DNA of 64,000 nt from Pseudomaricurvus alkylphenolicus (GCF_011683955.1 NZ_JAAQPI010000013.1:62001-126000); one strand, 5' to 3'; shown: positions 8,389 to 20,559, counted from the first letter of the stretch. A program made the numbers and translations. The notes: generated from the letters alone by a model not told the origin.

Positions 8389-9481
8389 TTTTTACAGACT
8401 CCAATATTGCGCTCACCACTCGTTCAGTCCCCTGTCCGTCACAAACCTTAAAAGCTGCTGCTGACATTTGCTGGCGTAACTGCGAATCACCGATCATACG
8501 GGACAAAACTTCAATAAACTCACGCCGATTAAACCCAGCTCTCGCATCCATCGCTATGATTGCCCCCGAAGATTCCAAGTTTCTGGCGATCTCTCTCTGG
8601 TTGTCTGCATCGACAATTTGCAACGTTGGCAATCCAAGAGTGCAGCGCTCCCAGGAGCTGGACCCTGAACCCCCAATAGCAATATTCGCCTCCAACAGAT
8701 AGTTTTCCATATCCGATACATTCACATGGAGACTGCAACGATAAGGGAGCCACTTGAGGGTCTTCTCCAATGACTCCAGAAATCGATAATTCTTCCCAAG
8801 AACAACCCTAACCTGGAGGTTGTCAGGTAAGACAAGGTGCGATAGAGCCTTGACACATTGGGCGGTGATATCCAGTGGATCGCTTCCGCCCAGGGAAATT
8901 ACTATATTATCAACATCGGAACCTTTGCTGCGTTTGCGTTTGGCATTTCCGGCAAGCATAGCGAATTCCGGACGCAAAAGAGCGTACTGGGGTCCCAATA
9001 GCATTGTTGTGGCGACCGCGCCCTGATCAGTATATTCGTCAGAGTGACGCCCCAGGGTCGGGTCCAGCAACAGTTGGCAATGATGCGATCTATTGGCCAA
9101 ATCATCCATGACCATAACTGCCCCCACATCATCCGCCAACAATTGCTGCCATCTGGCATCCAACGCGTAATGATCCACCACTAATAATGAAACACTCTCT
9201 TCCCTTAGCAATGCCAATGACTGCAGGGCATCGTCCTCCGTAGCTCCGCCTAGCCAGCCTTGGTAAGCTGCAGTGGAATCAGTGACAGCGTCGCACTGCA
9301 GCAACATTGTTTGGTACCCTCTGGCGGCGATTAATTGCTGAGGGTGTTGATCGTGATTTTTGCACAAAAATAACGATCGCCAACCACGCTTGGTCAGTGC
9401 ATCTGCTAACACCAAGCAGCGCATAATATGCCCTAAGCCAATTTGATGGCTAGCATCGGCTCGAAATGCGGCTAAAGGCAT
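8378..9481 (-). CDS. pseG: UDP-2,4-diacetamido-2,4,6-trideoxy-beta-L-altropyranose hydrolase
   Basis: PseG removes UDP from the diacylated altrose nucleotide, giving the free sugar used by PseI. The 367-residue product opens with FRADASHQIGLGHIMRCL, the signature N-terminal loop with the catalytic His of this GT-B-like hydrolase. It also carries VVDHYALDARWQ, IVISLGGSDPLD and the NIAIGGSGSSSWE nucleotide-binding loop. It begins one base after the aminotransferase stop and overlaps pseI. In this operon its natural substrate may be an N-formyl rather than a diacetyl sugar, because no PseH is encoded nearby. Confidence 0.92.
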   Translation of the reverse strand: MPLAAFRADASHQIGLGHIMRCLVLADALTKRGWRSLFLCKNHDQHPQQLIAARGYQTMLLQCDAVTDSTAAYQGWLGGATEDDALQSLALLREESVSLLVVDHYALDARWQQLLADDVGAVMVMDDLANRSHHCQLLLDPTLGRHSDEYTDQGAVATTMLLGPQYALLRPEFAMLAGNAKRKRSKGSDVDNIVISLGGSDPLDITAQCVKALSHLVLPDNLQVRVVLGKNYRFLESLEKTLKWLPYRCSLHVNVSDMENYLLEANIAIGGSGSSSWERCTLGLPTLQIVDADNQREIARNLESSGAIIAMDARAGFNRREFIEVLSRMIGDSQLRQQMSAAAFKVCDGQGTERVVSAILESVKSEQ

Positions 9482-9482
9482 A

Positions 9483-10772
9483 TCAACGAACCTTAAACAG
9501 GGGTTCCAATGGTTCAGCCCTCAACAAGCTGCCCACACGCTCCTCACGGATTGCCTCAACCAGTCCCGGCAGCACTGCTTCATAGGCGTTCAATAATTGC
9601 TCTACCTCAGCATCACCGTGGGCGCATGACATATTGTGGCTGCACAGGGTTAGAATCCCACGAGTAAACATTTCCTGTAAAAAAAGTGTTCTGATCTGCC
9701 ATTCGTTACAGTTACCAGCATCACTGATGTTGAGAAACGACCAGGCAGGATGCCCTGACACAGTAAATATCTCATCTGCGTCCAGGCGTCCGATGATCCG
9801 CCTCAAACCGGTTATGACCATTTCACCGCGGCTATGCATCTCAAAAAGTAGATTCGTCTCGTTAATTTTGTCCAGCACGACCTTCGTCGCAGCAAGTGAC
9901 AGCGTTTCGCCGGCGAAAGTGCCAGAGTAAAAAATCTTCTCCATTAGAAGCATGACTTCCCGACGTCCAACAACTGCGGAAATTGGATAGCCATTGCCCA
10001 TCCCCTTACCAAAAGTGGCCAAATCAGGAGTCACTTCAAACAGCTCCTGAGCCCCTCCTCTTGCAAAGCGAAAACCCGTGATAGTTTCATCAAAAATCAG
10101 CAGTGCTCCGTGACTCGCAACTAGATCCTTGACTTGATGCAGAAACTCATTTTGAGGATACTCCAAGTTCATGGGTTCAAGTATCACGGCTGCAATTTCA
10201 CCGGGATGTTGCTCAAACACCCGTCGGAGTGATTCGATATTGTTGTACTGGAAGCTGTGGGTAAGCGCTCGAACAGCTGCAGGTACGCCTAAATTTCTAG
10301 AGGTGGAGCCGATATACCAGTCCTGCCAACCGTGATAACCACAGACTGCCACTTGATCTCGTCCCGTGTAGGCTCTTGCCAGTCTGATAGCTGCGGAAGT
10401 GGCATCTGTCCCATTTTTTCCAAAGCGTACCATCTCAGCACAGGGGATCATTTCCACAAGCTTTTCAGACACTTCCATTTCTAGTCGATGAGGCAGCGAA
10501 AAAGTCACCCCCGACTGCATTTGATGGCGGACCGCAGCATCCACTTCTGCATCCTGATAACCCAGCAGCACTGACAACAGTCCATTGACATAATCCACAT
10601 ATACATTGCCATCCACATCCCACAACCTAGCGCCACAGCCCTTTTCCACAAAGAAAGGAGAAACACCCAGCGGATATTGCGTTTTGCTCTTACTAAAGGT
10701 CTGGGAACCAAGAGGTATCGATCCTAGCGCCCGTTCTAATAATTGCTCCGAACTGTAGTAGCGACTAGACAT
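9483..10772 (-). CDS. Class III PLP-dependent aminotransferase (glutamate-1-semialdehyde aminomutase-like)
   Basis: The 429-residue enzyme belongs to the class III / GSAM-like group. It has RFGKNGTDATSAAIRLARAY, CGYHGWQDW, LIFDETITGFRFA (the PLP-contact Asp) and DLATFGKGMGNGYPISAV, whose Lys forms the Schiff base. I chose ATG at 10772 rather than the in-frame ATG at 10832. It gives only an eight-base overlap with the cytidylyltransferase gene and restores a normal family N-terminus (MSSRYYSSEQLLERAL). It lies between the SpsF-like gene and pseG. Similar trios are known in nonulosonic loci, but the substrate is unclear; it may amino-modify a sugar or a small acyl donor. Confidence 0.88.
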   Translation of the reverse strand: MSSRYYSSEQLLERALGSIPLGSQTFSKSKTQYPLGVSPFFVEKGCGARLWDVDGNVYVDYVNGLLSVLLGYQDAEVDAAVRHQMQSGVTFSLPHRLEMEVSEKLVEMIPCAEMVRFGKNGTDATSAAIRLARAYTGRDQVAVCGYHGWQDWYIGSTSRNLGVPAAVRALTHSFQYNNIESLRRVFEQHPGEIAAVILEPMNLEYPQNEFLHQVKDLVASHGALLIFDETITGFRFARGGAQELFEVTPDLATFGKGMGNGYPISAVVGRREVMLLMEKIFYSGTFAGETLSLAATKVVLDKINETNLLFEMHSRGEMVITGLRRIIGRLDADEIFTVSGHPAWSFLNISDAGNCNEWQIRTLFLQEMFTRGILTLCSHNMSCAHGDAEVEQLLNAYEAVLPGLVEAIREERVGSLLRAEPLEPLFKVR

Positions 10773-11544
10773 CGGCTTTCTCTCTCTGCAGGTACGACTG
10801 ATCCTTTTGCAGGGATGATTGCATCCCTTCATTACGCTGAATACCGTTGTTCAACTGGGCAACCCGTGGATGGGAATCAAGATAGTGAAGAACATCCTCC
10901 ATACTAAACTCAGGATTGGATGGGTACAAAGCTTCAAACAGATGGCTAATCAGCTCAAAATCCTCGACTTCATCGACGGTCCAACGATGGTTCGAAAAAT
11001 CACTCTTCGCGGACACATTGGAAATTCGAAACTTCTGTGGATGATTTTCTATATAACTGGTGACGTGTTCTTTTTCCGATGGTAGACGAGCTTCTTTCCA
11101 ACTGGTTTCCAATGCAGAGAAAGTCATTACTTCCACATCGAGTCCATCGGGAAAGGTCGGTGGTAGAACATTAGAGGTATAGTCAGATCCAGTCTCACAA
11201 TGTAGCATTATCACCTGATCGATGATTTGAGGGTCAATCAAAGGGCAGTCGCCTGTCAGCCTTACCACTTGGTCAGCCTTACTATTGACCGCAGACCGAT
11301 AGTAACGATCTAGCACGTTATCTAAGCTGCCTCGAAAGCAATCCACCTCAAGACGAGTGCACAAGAGTTCAATAGATTTGTCTATAGGCTCAGTGGTGGT
11401 GGCTACCACCAGTTTGTCAATCAAACGACTGCGACGAATGCGCTCTATTTCCAGTTCCAGCATAGGCTTGCCCAACACTGGTTTAAGCACCTTGCGCGGC
11501 AATCGAGAAGATGAAAGTCGTGCCTGAAGAATTGCAACTATCAT
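10765..11544 (-). CDS. pseF: SpsF/PseF-type cytidylyltransferase
   Basis: This protein of about 259 residues is a nucleotidyltransferase expected to activate the nonulosonic acid as its CMP derivative. The N-terminal MIVAILQARLSSSRLPRKVL is the NTP-binding loop. VVRLTGDCPLIDP contains the metal-binding Asp pair, and HRWTVDEVEDFELI is typical of SpsF-like proteins. A GTG at 11553 is also in frame and overlaps the previous stop. ATG at 11544 has AAGG about ten bases upstream and gives the normal family start, so it is preferred. It is longer than classical PseF because of a charged C-terminal tail after residue 230. The role as PseF is inferred from position and the absence of another candidate. 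Confidence 0.82.
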   Translation of the reverse strand: MIVAILQARLSSSRLPRKVLKPVLGKPMLELEIERIRRSRLIDKLVVATTTEPIDKSIELLCTRLEVDCFRGSLDNVLDRYYRSAVNSKADQVVRLTGDCPLIDPQIIDQVIMLHCETGSDYTSNVLPPTFPDGLDVEVMTFSALETSWKEARLPSEKEHVTSYIENHPQKFRISNVSAKSDFSNHRWTVDEVEDFELISHLFEALYPSNPEFSMEDVLHYLDSHPRVAQLNNGIQRNEGMQSSLQKDQSYLQREKADV

Positions 11545-11549
11545 GTGTT

Positions 11550-12418
11550 TCACACCTTCAATTCAGGCCAATGAGTCGGCATGACAAGATTCTGGTCGTC
11601 GCAGCTAAACGCTTGTAGATCAAGCTTTTCGGTAAGACCCTCCGCCTGTTCCCAGGCCTCCAGTATCTGGGTAAGTTGATCTCTACTACAGCAACCAACT
11701 ACTACTCGTTCAATTACTGGACAATGACGGGCCAACGCCAAACACATCGCCATAACGCCCACACTGTGCTTTTCCGCCATCTGCCACAATGGTTCCAATA
11801 CAGATTTGTAACCGCCAAAGTAATCTGGCAGCCGATCTAACGGTGTTACCAGAACCCCCTGCAGAAATAGTGAACGTGCATGGATAGCCACGGAATTGTC
11901 CGTCAATGCTGAGCTTAGTTCGGCGCTCAGAAAGCGCTGATCGAGCAAATTTATTGGCGCCTGAATTAGGTCCATTGGAAATTGCCGAATAAGGTTCAAT
12001 GCCTCCACGTCACTATAGAAAGACACTCCTATTCGCTCACACAGTCGCGCTTGGCGAGCCAATTGTAAGCCGGTGTAAAGTTCGTCACCTTTGGCTAACA
12101 AATCCCCGCTATCATGCAACAATACGGCATCAAGCTTATGAACGCGTAAACGTTCCAGGCTTCCTCCGATTTCTTCCAACAGGTTATTAGCGCTAACACC
12201 TGCTGGCACCTTAGTAACAAAACGAAACTCCTGACTACCCTGTAACACCTGCCCTAGTCGAGTTTCGGCATTTCCATAGACAGTCGCCGTGTCCAAAGTG
12301 TCGATTCCCGCCTGAGCCGCCAAATATAGAATGCTCTCCATTTCTGCCAGGCAGACTTGTCCAGCGGAATTTGTAACACCGTAGTCCGTCCCAAACTGAA
12401 CTGTACCCAGTGCCAACT

Positions 12419-12422
<4 letters not shown>
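11550..12422 (-). CDS. Aldo/keto reductase family protein
   Basis: The 290-residue protein shows the aldo/keto reductase barrel: MKLALGTVQFGTDYG at the start, AGIDTLDTATVYGNAETRLG with the Asp and Tyr of the active site, and FVTKVP with the Lys. LDAVLLHDSGDLL has the His, and VERVVVGCCSRDQL lies near the end as a cofactor-binding loop. It should be a cytoplasmic NAD(P)H-dependent enzyme. It overlaps pseC by four bases and precedes the cytidylyltransferase. Such genes recur in pseB-pseC loci of marine bacteria, but their reaction in the pathway is not established to my knowledge. Confidence 0.87.
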
Positions 12423-14592
<2,170 letters not shown>

Positions 14593-14626
14593 CTAAAGTG
14601 CCAAATGTTTGACTACCTCTCAAGCA

Positions 14627-14642
14627 TGCACAATCAATGCCA
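14627..14642 (-). promoter_or_regulatory. Candidate sigma-54 promoter of the pse operon
   Basis: On the minus strand this reads TGGCATTGATTGTGCA, with GG and GC separated by exactly ten bases (consensus TGGCAC-N5-TTGC). It is 65 bases upstream of pseB, and transcription should start near 14616. A CTGCCGC half-site lies just upstream at 14685-14691. The -24 element is good and the -12 has one mismatch. Confidence 0.5.
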
Positions 14643-14715
14643 CGAATCCTATTTTCCCTACCCTACTTTTAAACGCTCCGAGCGCTGCCGCCCAGCCCCG
14701 TATTTATTCGTGCCA

Positions 14716-17103
14716 TTAATTGCTGCTGGCGGTAAATGGCAAGCGCTTGGCAATATCGTCTAAAGCACTGCCGGAGCTGTTGAGACTGTTAACGATGCGT
14801 TCCATGGCCAGAAATTGAGCCATCAACCGTTCGTGGAAAGCATCCATGCGGCGATCTAGCGTCGACTGATCTTCATCTAGCTCATCAATCTCGCTCTGCA
14901 AGGTCGATTCGCGATTATCCAGAATACCATTGCTCTCCAGATAGCTGTCGATTAACAAGCTCAGTTCACTGCCAAAGCCCCTGGAATAGGTAATTGTGGT
15001 TGTTGGTGCCCCTGGCTGCACAATCAGGCTCAGCCCATAAGGATCAGTATCAAGCTTGGGCAGCAGTACATTGCCCACTCCGAATCCGGTTACACCATCC
15101 CAAGTCCCCTCCACATCCTTTCCGGCACTGCTACTGCCGGCTCCCAAACCTAGATCGGCTGCATTGCTCCCGACATCGGTGACGCTGACGTTAGATTTGG
15201 CCCCGTAGGTACGAGAGGTAATTTCAAAGTGGTCTCCATTCCAGACAACATCCACATCAGCGCCAGATGCATTAAGTGTGGCATCGTTATTGACTTGAGC
15301 TTGAATATGGGCAGCCAGCGCGTCCTCATCAGCGTAGACTCCCCTAGTCAGGCTAATGGTACCCGAGGCAGTACCATTGACCGAAATGGTAAAATCGTAG
15401 TCATCGGCATTGGGACCCGTACCCGCTGTTGCTGAACCTGCAAGGAAATCGAACTCTGATGCGCTGGGACCAAGATTGCTAATAGCAACACTGGAGTTGG
15501 AACCTGTAGAGCGAGAGGTAACAACAAACTTATCAATATTGTATACGATATCGGCAGCCAGTCCGGCAGCATCTATCTCCGATTGCAGGGCCGTAGCAAT
15601 TGCGTCTCGGTCCGCGTAGTCGGCGATGGGCAGACTAATCGTAACGGCCGTGCCGCCATCAATGGCGAGATCAAAATCGTAATCTCCCGCCGGTTTACCC
15701 TGAGTTGCTATATCTAGACCGCCGGCAAAGGTTGAAGTACCACCGGTATAATCACCAGAGGTTGAGGCAGTAGCCAGATCAGCCAATAACGTCCCAGCAG
15801 CAGCAGCGCCAACTAACTGCCCCTTCTCCGGATCTTGGGTAATTTCAACGGTATAGGAGCCGGGAACGGTTTCATCACGGAAGCTGTTGATTAACACTTT
15901 GTCTGCGGACGAACTGGTCTGAGGACTAAAGAGGGATTTGACCAAGTCATAATTGTCATCAAACGCCTGTCGAAGATCGTCTTCGTTGATCGTCAAAGTG
16001 CCATCCAGCTCGGTACGTATACCCACATTGGTTAATGCGGTAAATCCACTATCAGCAAGGCCTGGAATAGAACTCGCGATCAAGTTACGGATCTGGCTCT
16101 GTAATGATCGCGCCGTGGGATCGCGAAACAGGCTGCCATTGTCCTGTTCTTCCTCATTAAAACCCACCGCCGGTTCGATGGCCTCCAAAAAGGCGTTAAA
16201 AGTATCAACAAAATCCCGAACCGCTTGCTCTCCGCCGGCTTTATCTTCAGTTATCGTCACACTTACAATATTACCGGGATCCGCCTTTGCTAGATTGAAA
16301 CGAAAACCCTCGATCACATCATCGATTTCATTTTCGCTACGGTTGACGGTAAGACCATTCACCTTTAACTCAGCGTCTTTGCCCACCTGGCTAAGATCCA
16401 TGGTTTGGGCTCCGCTCCGATAATCGAAAGCGGCTAGCCCAGAAGAACCCGCGTCCTCTACAGCAGTGATCTCCATCTGGTTATTTAGACCGGAATCTGC
16501 GGTTAACAGTAATCTGTACCCTGCACCATCATTGATAATACTCGCCGTGACTCCCGCCTCGGCGTTGTTAATGGCATCTCGAAGACCGTTAAGCGAATTA
16601 TTGGTATCATCAATAGTAATTACCAGGGCATCTTGGCTCGTATCTTGAGTAAAGGTCGTGGGAGGGTTGCCGGTATCCCAGGCGCCAAAATTAATCGTTA
16701 GAGAACCCTTCCCGACTGCGTCGGTAGGATCAGTATAAGTGGTCGCAGTGGACAATGATTGGGATTGGGCGACATCGATTACTTCAAACGAATAGCTGCC
16801 TGTTGGCACTTCTTCTTCCAGCGCCAAAGGAATAAACGCATCACTGTCACTGAAAGAAGCAGTCTTACTGTTAAAGGTTGCTGAATCCTTAAGCGTATCC
16901 GCCATATCCTGCAGAGTAGACAGCGCCCCGCGAACAAGGCCAAAGTCAGAAATCTGGGATTCAAACTGCTCCCGACTGTCATCGATCTGTTGCTGGCGAG
17001 GTGCCCGCTCAATTTCTGTCAGCTGATCAGCAATATTGCGGGAGTTAATACCAGACCCGGCACCCAGAGCTCCGATAATATTGCTTCCAATTGAGTCCGT
17101 CAT
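14716..17103 (-). CDS. fliD: Flagellar filament cap protein FliD
   Basis: FliD caps the filament tip and assists flagellin insertion. The N-terminus (IGALGAGSGINSRNIADQLT, with EIERAP soon after) and the C-terminal coiled region (SEIDELDEDQSTLDRRMDAF, then AQFLAMERIVNSLNS) are typical. At 795 residues it is far longer than the usual 450-500. The extra length lies in the middle, where related segments of about 100 residues recur (DYDFDLAIDGGTAVTISL and DYDFTISVNGTASGTISL, each followed by a Y-A-D-x-D-A-x-A stretch). These look like duplicated outer domains. No fliS follows; the pse operon promoter comes next. A terminator upstream and a weak sigma-54-like site suggest its own transcript. Confidence 0.95.
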   Translation of the reverse strand: MTDSIGSNIIGALGAGSGINSRNIADQLTEIERAPRQQQIDDSREQFESQISDFGLVRGALSTLQDMADTLKDSATFNSKTASFSDSDAFIPLALEEEVPTGSYSFEVIDVAQSQSLSTATTYTDPTDAVGKGSLTINFGAWDTGNPPTTFTQDTSQDALVITIDDTNNSLNGLRDAINNAEAGVTASIINDGAGYRLLLTADSGLNNQMEITAVEDAGSSGLAAFDYRSGAQTMDLSQVGKDAELKVNGLTVNRSENEIDDVIEGFRFNLAKADPGNIVSVTITEDKAGGEQAVRDFVDTFNAFLEAIEPAVGFNEEEQDNGSLFRDPTARSLQSQIRNLIASSIPGLADSGFTALTNVGIRTELDGTLTINEDDLRQAFDDNYDLVKSLFSPQTSSSADKVLINSFRDETVPGSYTVEITQDPEKGQLVGAAAAGTLLADLATASTSGDYTGGTSTFAGGLDIATQGKPAGDYDFDLAIDGGTAVTISLPIADYADRDAIATALQSEIDAAGLAADIVYNIDKFVVTSRSTGSNSSVAISNLGPSASEFDFLAGSATAGTGPNADDYDFTISVNGTASGTISLTRGVYADEDALAAHIQAQVNNDATLNASGADVDVVWNGDHFEITSRTYGAKSNVSVTDVGSNAADLGLGAGSSSAGKDVEGTWDGVTGFGVGNVLLPKLDTDPYGLSLIVQPGAPTTTITYSRGFGSELSLLIDSYLESNGILDNRESTLQSEIDELDEDQSTLDRRMDAFHERLMAQFLAMERIVNSLNSSGSALDDIAKRLPFTASSN

Positions 17104-17193
17104 ATTTCTGAACCTATCGTTGCTTGGGCCTTAAGAACCAATCAACCTTCTATAAGAGCTATCGGCCTCAAGCGCTGTACCTACAAGACCACT

Positions 17194-17210
17194 TTGCTCT
17201 CAGAATACCA
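17194..17210 (-). promoter_or_regulatory. Possible sigma-54 promoter of fliD
   Basis: The minus strand reads TGGTATTCTGAGAGCAA, with GG and GC ten bases apart, about 90 bases upstream of the fliD start. The flanking positions match the consensus only partly, so this is a weaker candidate than those before flgB, flgF and flagellin 2. Confidence 0.35.
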
Positions 17211-17293
17211 AAATTAATACCCGAAAAACTGTCGTCTAACGAGATTTGACAGGTTTCTTACAGTTTTAGACGGAATTTGTCACTAACACAAAT

Positions 17294-17324
17294 GCAAAAG
17301 GCGTACCATAGGTACGCCTTTTGC
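17294..17324 (-). terminator. Strong hairpin terminator after flaG
   Basis: A perfect 14-base-pair stem (arms GCAAAAGGCGTACC and GGTACGCCTTTTGC) closes a three-base loop 30 bases downstream of the flaG stop. The T-run lies within the 3' arm, so the hairpin could work on either strand. It separates flaG from fliD. Confidence 0.8.
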
Positions 17325-17354
17325 GCGATAGCCAATTCTACAATTGCTGAGCAA

Positions 17355-17744
17355 TTAGCCGTGCATATTGATCAGCTGCAGAGGCTCATTCATGCGAGCT
17401 CTTTCAGCTAAATCCAACACTACCTGATTGGGTATTTGACGAATCAGTTCGCCGCTTTCGCGGTCCACCACCCGGACTACCATGTCTCCAGACCCATCAT
17501 CTACACTAAACAGCAGGTCGCGCTGCTCATTTTGCACAAAGTTATTTAACTCAGCGACTGCCTGACTCACCGCTTCATCAGCAACAGCTGCTTTCGCCTC
17601 CTGCGCTTGCTGAACCTGAGTTTTCTCAGGTGGCAATACGTTGCCGGCATCCGCAACTTCTTTCCGCCTGTCGCCAGAACCCGCCGATGAAGCCGTTCCC
17701 GTAACGGTGCTAGCTACCGATGGAGAAAGTCTCACTTCATTCAT
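17355..17744 (-). CDS. flaG: Flagellar protein FlaG
   Basis: This 129-residue protein matches FlaG, a small protein found between flagellin and fliD in polar-flagellated bacteria and thought to influence filament length. The conserved C-terminal half shows LNNFVQNEQRDLLFSVDD, then MVVRVVDRESGELIRQIPN and QVVLDLAERARM. The first 50 residues are Ser-, Thr- and Ala-rich and probably disordered. It lies 84 bases after flagellin 1. An imperfect hairpin in that gap may attenuate read-through, and a strong terminator follows the gene. No separate promoter was recognised, so it probably depends on the sigma-28 promoter of flagellin 1. Confidence 0.9.
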   Translation of the reverse strand: MNEVRLSPSVASTVTGTASSAGSGDRRKEVADAGNVLPPEKTQVQQAQEAKAAVADEAVSQAVAELNNFVQNEQRDLLFSVDDGSGDMVVRVVDRESGELIRQIPNQVVLDLAERARMNEPLQLINMHG

Positions 17745-17768
17745 GGGTTAACCTCTTAACTTTAACCG

Positions 17769-17806
17769 GGAGAGCCTCACACCAGTTTTACCAGTAGTGA
17801 CTCTCC
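17769..17806 (-). terminator. Imperfect hairpin between flagellin 1 and flaG
   Basis: GGAGAG pairs with CTCTCC and, inside a two-base bulge, TCAC pairs with GTGA, enclosing a loop containing a repeated ACCAGT. It begins 23 bases after the flagellin 1 stop and lacks a clear T-tract, so it may be a partial terminator or an mRNA-stabilising structure rather than a full stop. Confidence 0.35.
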
Positions 17807-17828
17807 ACTAAAAGCTAATCGCTTCTCC

Positions 17829-20249
17829 TTAACGGAGCAGCGACAGTACCTGCTGCGGAGCAGCATTTGCCTGAGCCAACATCGCCTGAGAAGCCTGCTG
17901 CAAGACCTGAGCACGGGATAGATTAGCCGTTTCTTCCGCGAAATCGGCGTCCATAATCCGCGAACGAGCTGCTGCGGTGTTCTCAGAGATATTCATCAGG
18001 TTACTAACGGTAAAGTCGAGTCGGTTATTGGCCGCACCAAGTTCCGATCGAGTTGCGTTGATCGTCTCCAGTGCGTTATCAATCGTATCGATGGCCGATT
18101 GCGCTCCAGCTTGTGTGCCAATACTGATCTGAGAGAGCGGACTACCCGACACCGCGCCTGTTAGGTCTGTATTCATATCCAGCAACCCGGTTGCAATTTC
18201 ACCTGTAGCGGTCAAATCCAACTGAATCTGCTGGTTATCTTCCGACGTGAGTTCCAACTTGGCATTCAACGTCACAGACTCATCATCCAGACTACCGTCA
18301 CCGTTACTATCGGTAATGCCAATACCGGTAGCCACCATACTGGTCAAAGCATTAGTGTCACCCGCTTTAACAGTAATCACCGAGTTTGAACTGAGCGCCA
18401 ACTCGCCATTTTCATCTACGCTGGCCGTTACACCCGTAGTGGCCTGGCTACCATTAATACTGGTCACCACGTCATTTATGGATGCCAAAGACGTCAACGT
18501 AATGTTAGTACCATTGATTTCGATGCTGCCACTTGCCGTTACCGCAGAAGCAGCTACTGCAAAGTGAGTACTGGCAGTGCCGGTGCCAGTCACCGTAAAG
18601 GCCTGTGACCCATCATATGAGTCAAATCCATTAACAACCCCACGCACCGCGGCCTCAGCAACATCACCAACGGTTGTACTCGCTAACGTACTAATAGTGA
18701 CGTTTTCGTCAGAGAACAGGTGCAGCAAGTCATTCTCATCCACATAGGCCGTAACACCGCTGGCAGAAGAAACTGCATTGATCGCAGTAGCAATATCAGT
18801 TTGGGTCGTACTGCCCCCCGCTGAAGCTACACTCAGGCTCACCGCTACGCCATTAATGTCAAAACTGACGGTTTCAGCAGCGCCAGAGGAACTGATACCA
18901 ACAGAACCGGTGGTGACCAATTCGGACGAAGTTGCAGCAAAGTCAGTGGTATAGGCATTGCCTGCAGTGATGCTAGCAGTAACACCGGTCTCATCAGTCT
19001 TGGCGTTGATAGCATCAACCTTACCCACCAGACTAGCGCTAGTCACCGCTCCAATGTCAACGCCATTGATCTTGACATCACCTACGGCGATATTGGTGGC
19101 CTGCGCAGTAGCAACCAACTCAGTACCGGTCACTTCGCCACTGCCGGTGGTTTCTCGGAAACCAAGTCCTGCCAAATCTGCGTCCGTACCAGCCGCACCC
19201 TTAGTGATAGCAATCTCAGAGCCATCGTCAGAACTCAGAGCGATAAAGCTGTTATAGAAATCATCGGTAATACCAGTGGATGTTCCCGTATCCGAGGTAG
19301 TAATGGGTTGACCATTTTCGCTCGCGAGCACCAGCTTGCCTTCGTCTGAGACACTGGCAGCAATGGAATTACCAGTGGTGTCGTTAATTAGGTCCGCCAA
19401 CTCTTGCATATTATCGGTGGTCTTGTTGGAGATTGTGAATACTTGGTCACTATCGCCGTCTATACCATGAAGAGTCAGGGTCAAAGTATCCCCTGCTAGC
19501 AGTTGCCCAGTTCCGACACTGGCCGCTTCCACAGTGTTGATCAATTCTGCTGAAACGCCATTGACGTTGTCATTGATATCGTCAATCAGATCCTGCAAAT
19601 TGTTGCCATTAGCGGTATTGCTGAAAGCTTGCAATGCCTGACCATTGATCTCAATGTCACCGTCATCGAAAGCAATCGACGCAGCAGACGAAGTATCTAA
19701 GCGGGCACCAGAAACATCAAAACTGGTGGAAGAATTTAAGCCAAGAGAATCCGCATCCATAGCCTCAATCGAGAAGCTGATTGTCTGATTCGCTTCAGAT
19801 CCCACCTGCAGATCTACTTCACCCAGAGTACCGTCCAGCAATAATTGACCATTGAAACTTGTGGTCTCGGAGATACGATCAAGTTCTGCCACCAGCTGCT
19901 GAACTTCCGCATCGAGAGTAGCGCGGTCGTTATCACCATAAATACCGTTTGCAGACTGAATTGCCAGTTCGCGCATCCGCTGGAGAATATTGGTTGATTC
20001 ATCCAGAGCACCTTCCGCAGTTTGAATCAAGGACACACCGTCATTGGCGTTGGCCACGGCACGATTCAGACCGTTAATCTGGGAGGTCATCCGATTGGAA
20101 ATCGCCAGACCCGCAGCGTCGTCGGCGGCGGTATTAATCTTCTTACCAGAAGACAAACGCTCCATCGCTTGATCCATTTCCATGCCGGACTTGACCAGCT
20201 GGCGCTGCGAATTGAGCGACTGGATATTACTGTTAATAACTAAAGCCAT
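17829..20249 (-). CDS. fliC: Flagellin 1 (large, sigma-28-dependent)
   Basis: This is a filament subunit of 806 residues, against a usual 280-500. The N-terminal 170 residues ([58 protein letters not shown]) and the last 100 ([36 protein letters not shown]) are canonical D0/D1 polymerisation regions. The roughly 530-residue middle contains repeated Flagellin_IN-type units, recognisable by T-G-V-T-A-x-V/I-x-E-x-G and by xINGxxI. No cysteine is seen. Its sigma-28 promoter at 20350-20376 is nearly perfect. The abundant Ser and Thr in the outer domains would suit glycosylation by the pse pathway next door; that is inference. Confidence 0.96.
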   Translation of the reverse strand: MALVINSNIQSLNSQRQLVKSGMEMDQAMERLSSGKKINTAADDAAGLAISNRMTSQINGLNRAVANANDGVSLIQTAEGALDESTNILQRMRELAIQSANGIYGDNDRATLDAEVQQLVAELDRISETTSFNGQLLLDGTLGEVDLQVGSEANQTISFSIEAMDADSLGLNSSTSFDVSGARLDTSSAASIAFDDGDIEINGQALQAFSNTANGNNLQDLIDDINDNVNGVSAELINTVEAASVGTGQLLAGDTLTLTLHGIDGDSDQVFTISNKTTDNMQELADLINDTTGNSIAASVSDEGKLVLASENGQPITTSDTGTSTGITDDFYNSFIALSSDDGSEIAITKGAAGTDADLAGLGFRETTGSGEVTGTELVATAQATNIAVGDVKINGVDIGAVTSASLVGKVDAINAKTDETGVTASITAGNAYTTDFAATSSELVTTGSVGISSSGAAETVSFDINGVAVSLSVASAGGSTTQTDIATAINAVSSASGVTAYVDENDLLHLFSDENVTISTLASTTVGDVAEAAVRGVVNGFDSYDGSQAFTVTGTGTASTHFAVAASAVTASGSIEINGTNITLTSLASINDVVTSINGSQATTGVTASVDENGELALSSNSVITVKAGDTNALTSMVATGIGITDSNGDGSLDDESVTLNAKLELTSEDNQQIQLDLTATGEIATGLLDMNTDLTGAVSGSPLSQISIGTQAGAQSAIDTIDNALETINATRSELGAANNRLDFTVSNLMNISENTAAARSRIMDADFAEETANLSRAQVLQQASQAMLAQANAAPQQVLSLLR

Positions 20250-20349
20250 AAGAGACTCCTGCTCATTGTTGTACTTTCTACACGCCAGCCATACGACTAG
20301 CCCTATTGAAGGACATTTAGGAGTTGCGTTCTAGACGCTCCTGAAAGGG

Positions 20350-20376
20350 TTGTCGGCCAGACACAGGAGAACTTTA
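20350..20376 (-). promoter_or_regulatory. Sigma-28 promoter of flagellin 1
   Basis: The minus strand has TAAA, then exactly 15 bases, then GCCGACAA, a seven-of-eight match to the sigma-28 -10 consensus GCCGATAA with a perfect -35. Transcription should start near 20342, about 93 bases before the ATG. An AT-rich tract at about 20400-20480 lies immediately upstream and could act as an UP element. The 310-base gap 20250-20559 holds this promoter and the flagellin 2 terminator; I see no gene in it. Confidence 0.85.
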
Positions 20377-20510
20377 GCTACAGGGTAACTAAGAGGGAAA
20401 TGAAGGAAAGAATAAAAACTTCTTATTTTTCAATATGTTACATAAAACCAATAAAAAGCATTTTTAATATAGCAAAATTGCATAACCAGAATTTGCAGTA
20501 CCTCTACCAA

Positions 20511-20548
20511 AATATGAGTGGACTGCCTATCACCAGTCCACTCATATT
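20511..20548 (-). terminator. Terminator of flagellin 2
   Basis: AATATGAGTGGACTG pairs perfectly with CAGTCCACTCATATT around an eight-base loop, starting 12 bases past the flagellin 2 stop. On the minus strand the 3' arm ends in ATT and is followed by TTGG, a short T-tract. It should prevent read-through into flagellin 1, so the two flagellin genes are separate transcripts. Confidence 0.8.
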
Positions 20549-20559
20549 GACGTCTTCTA

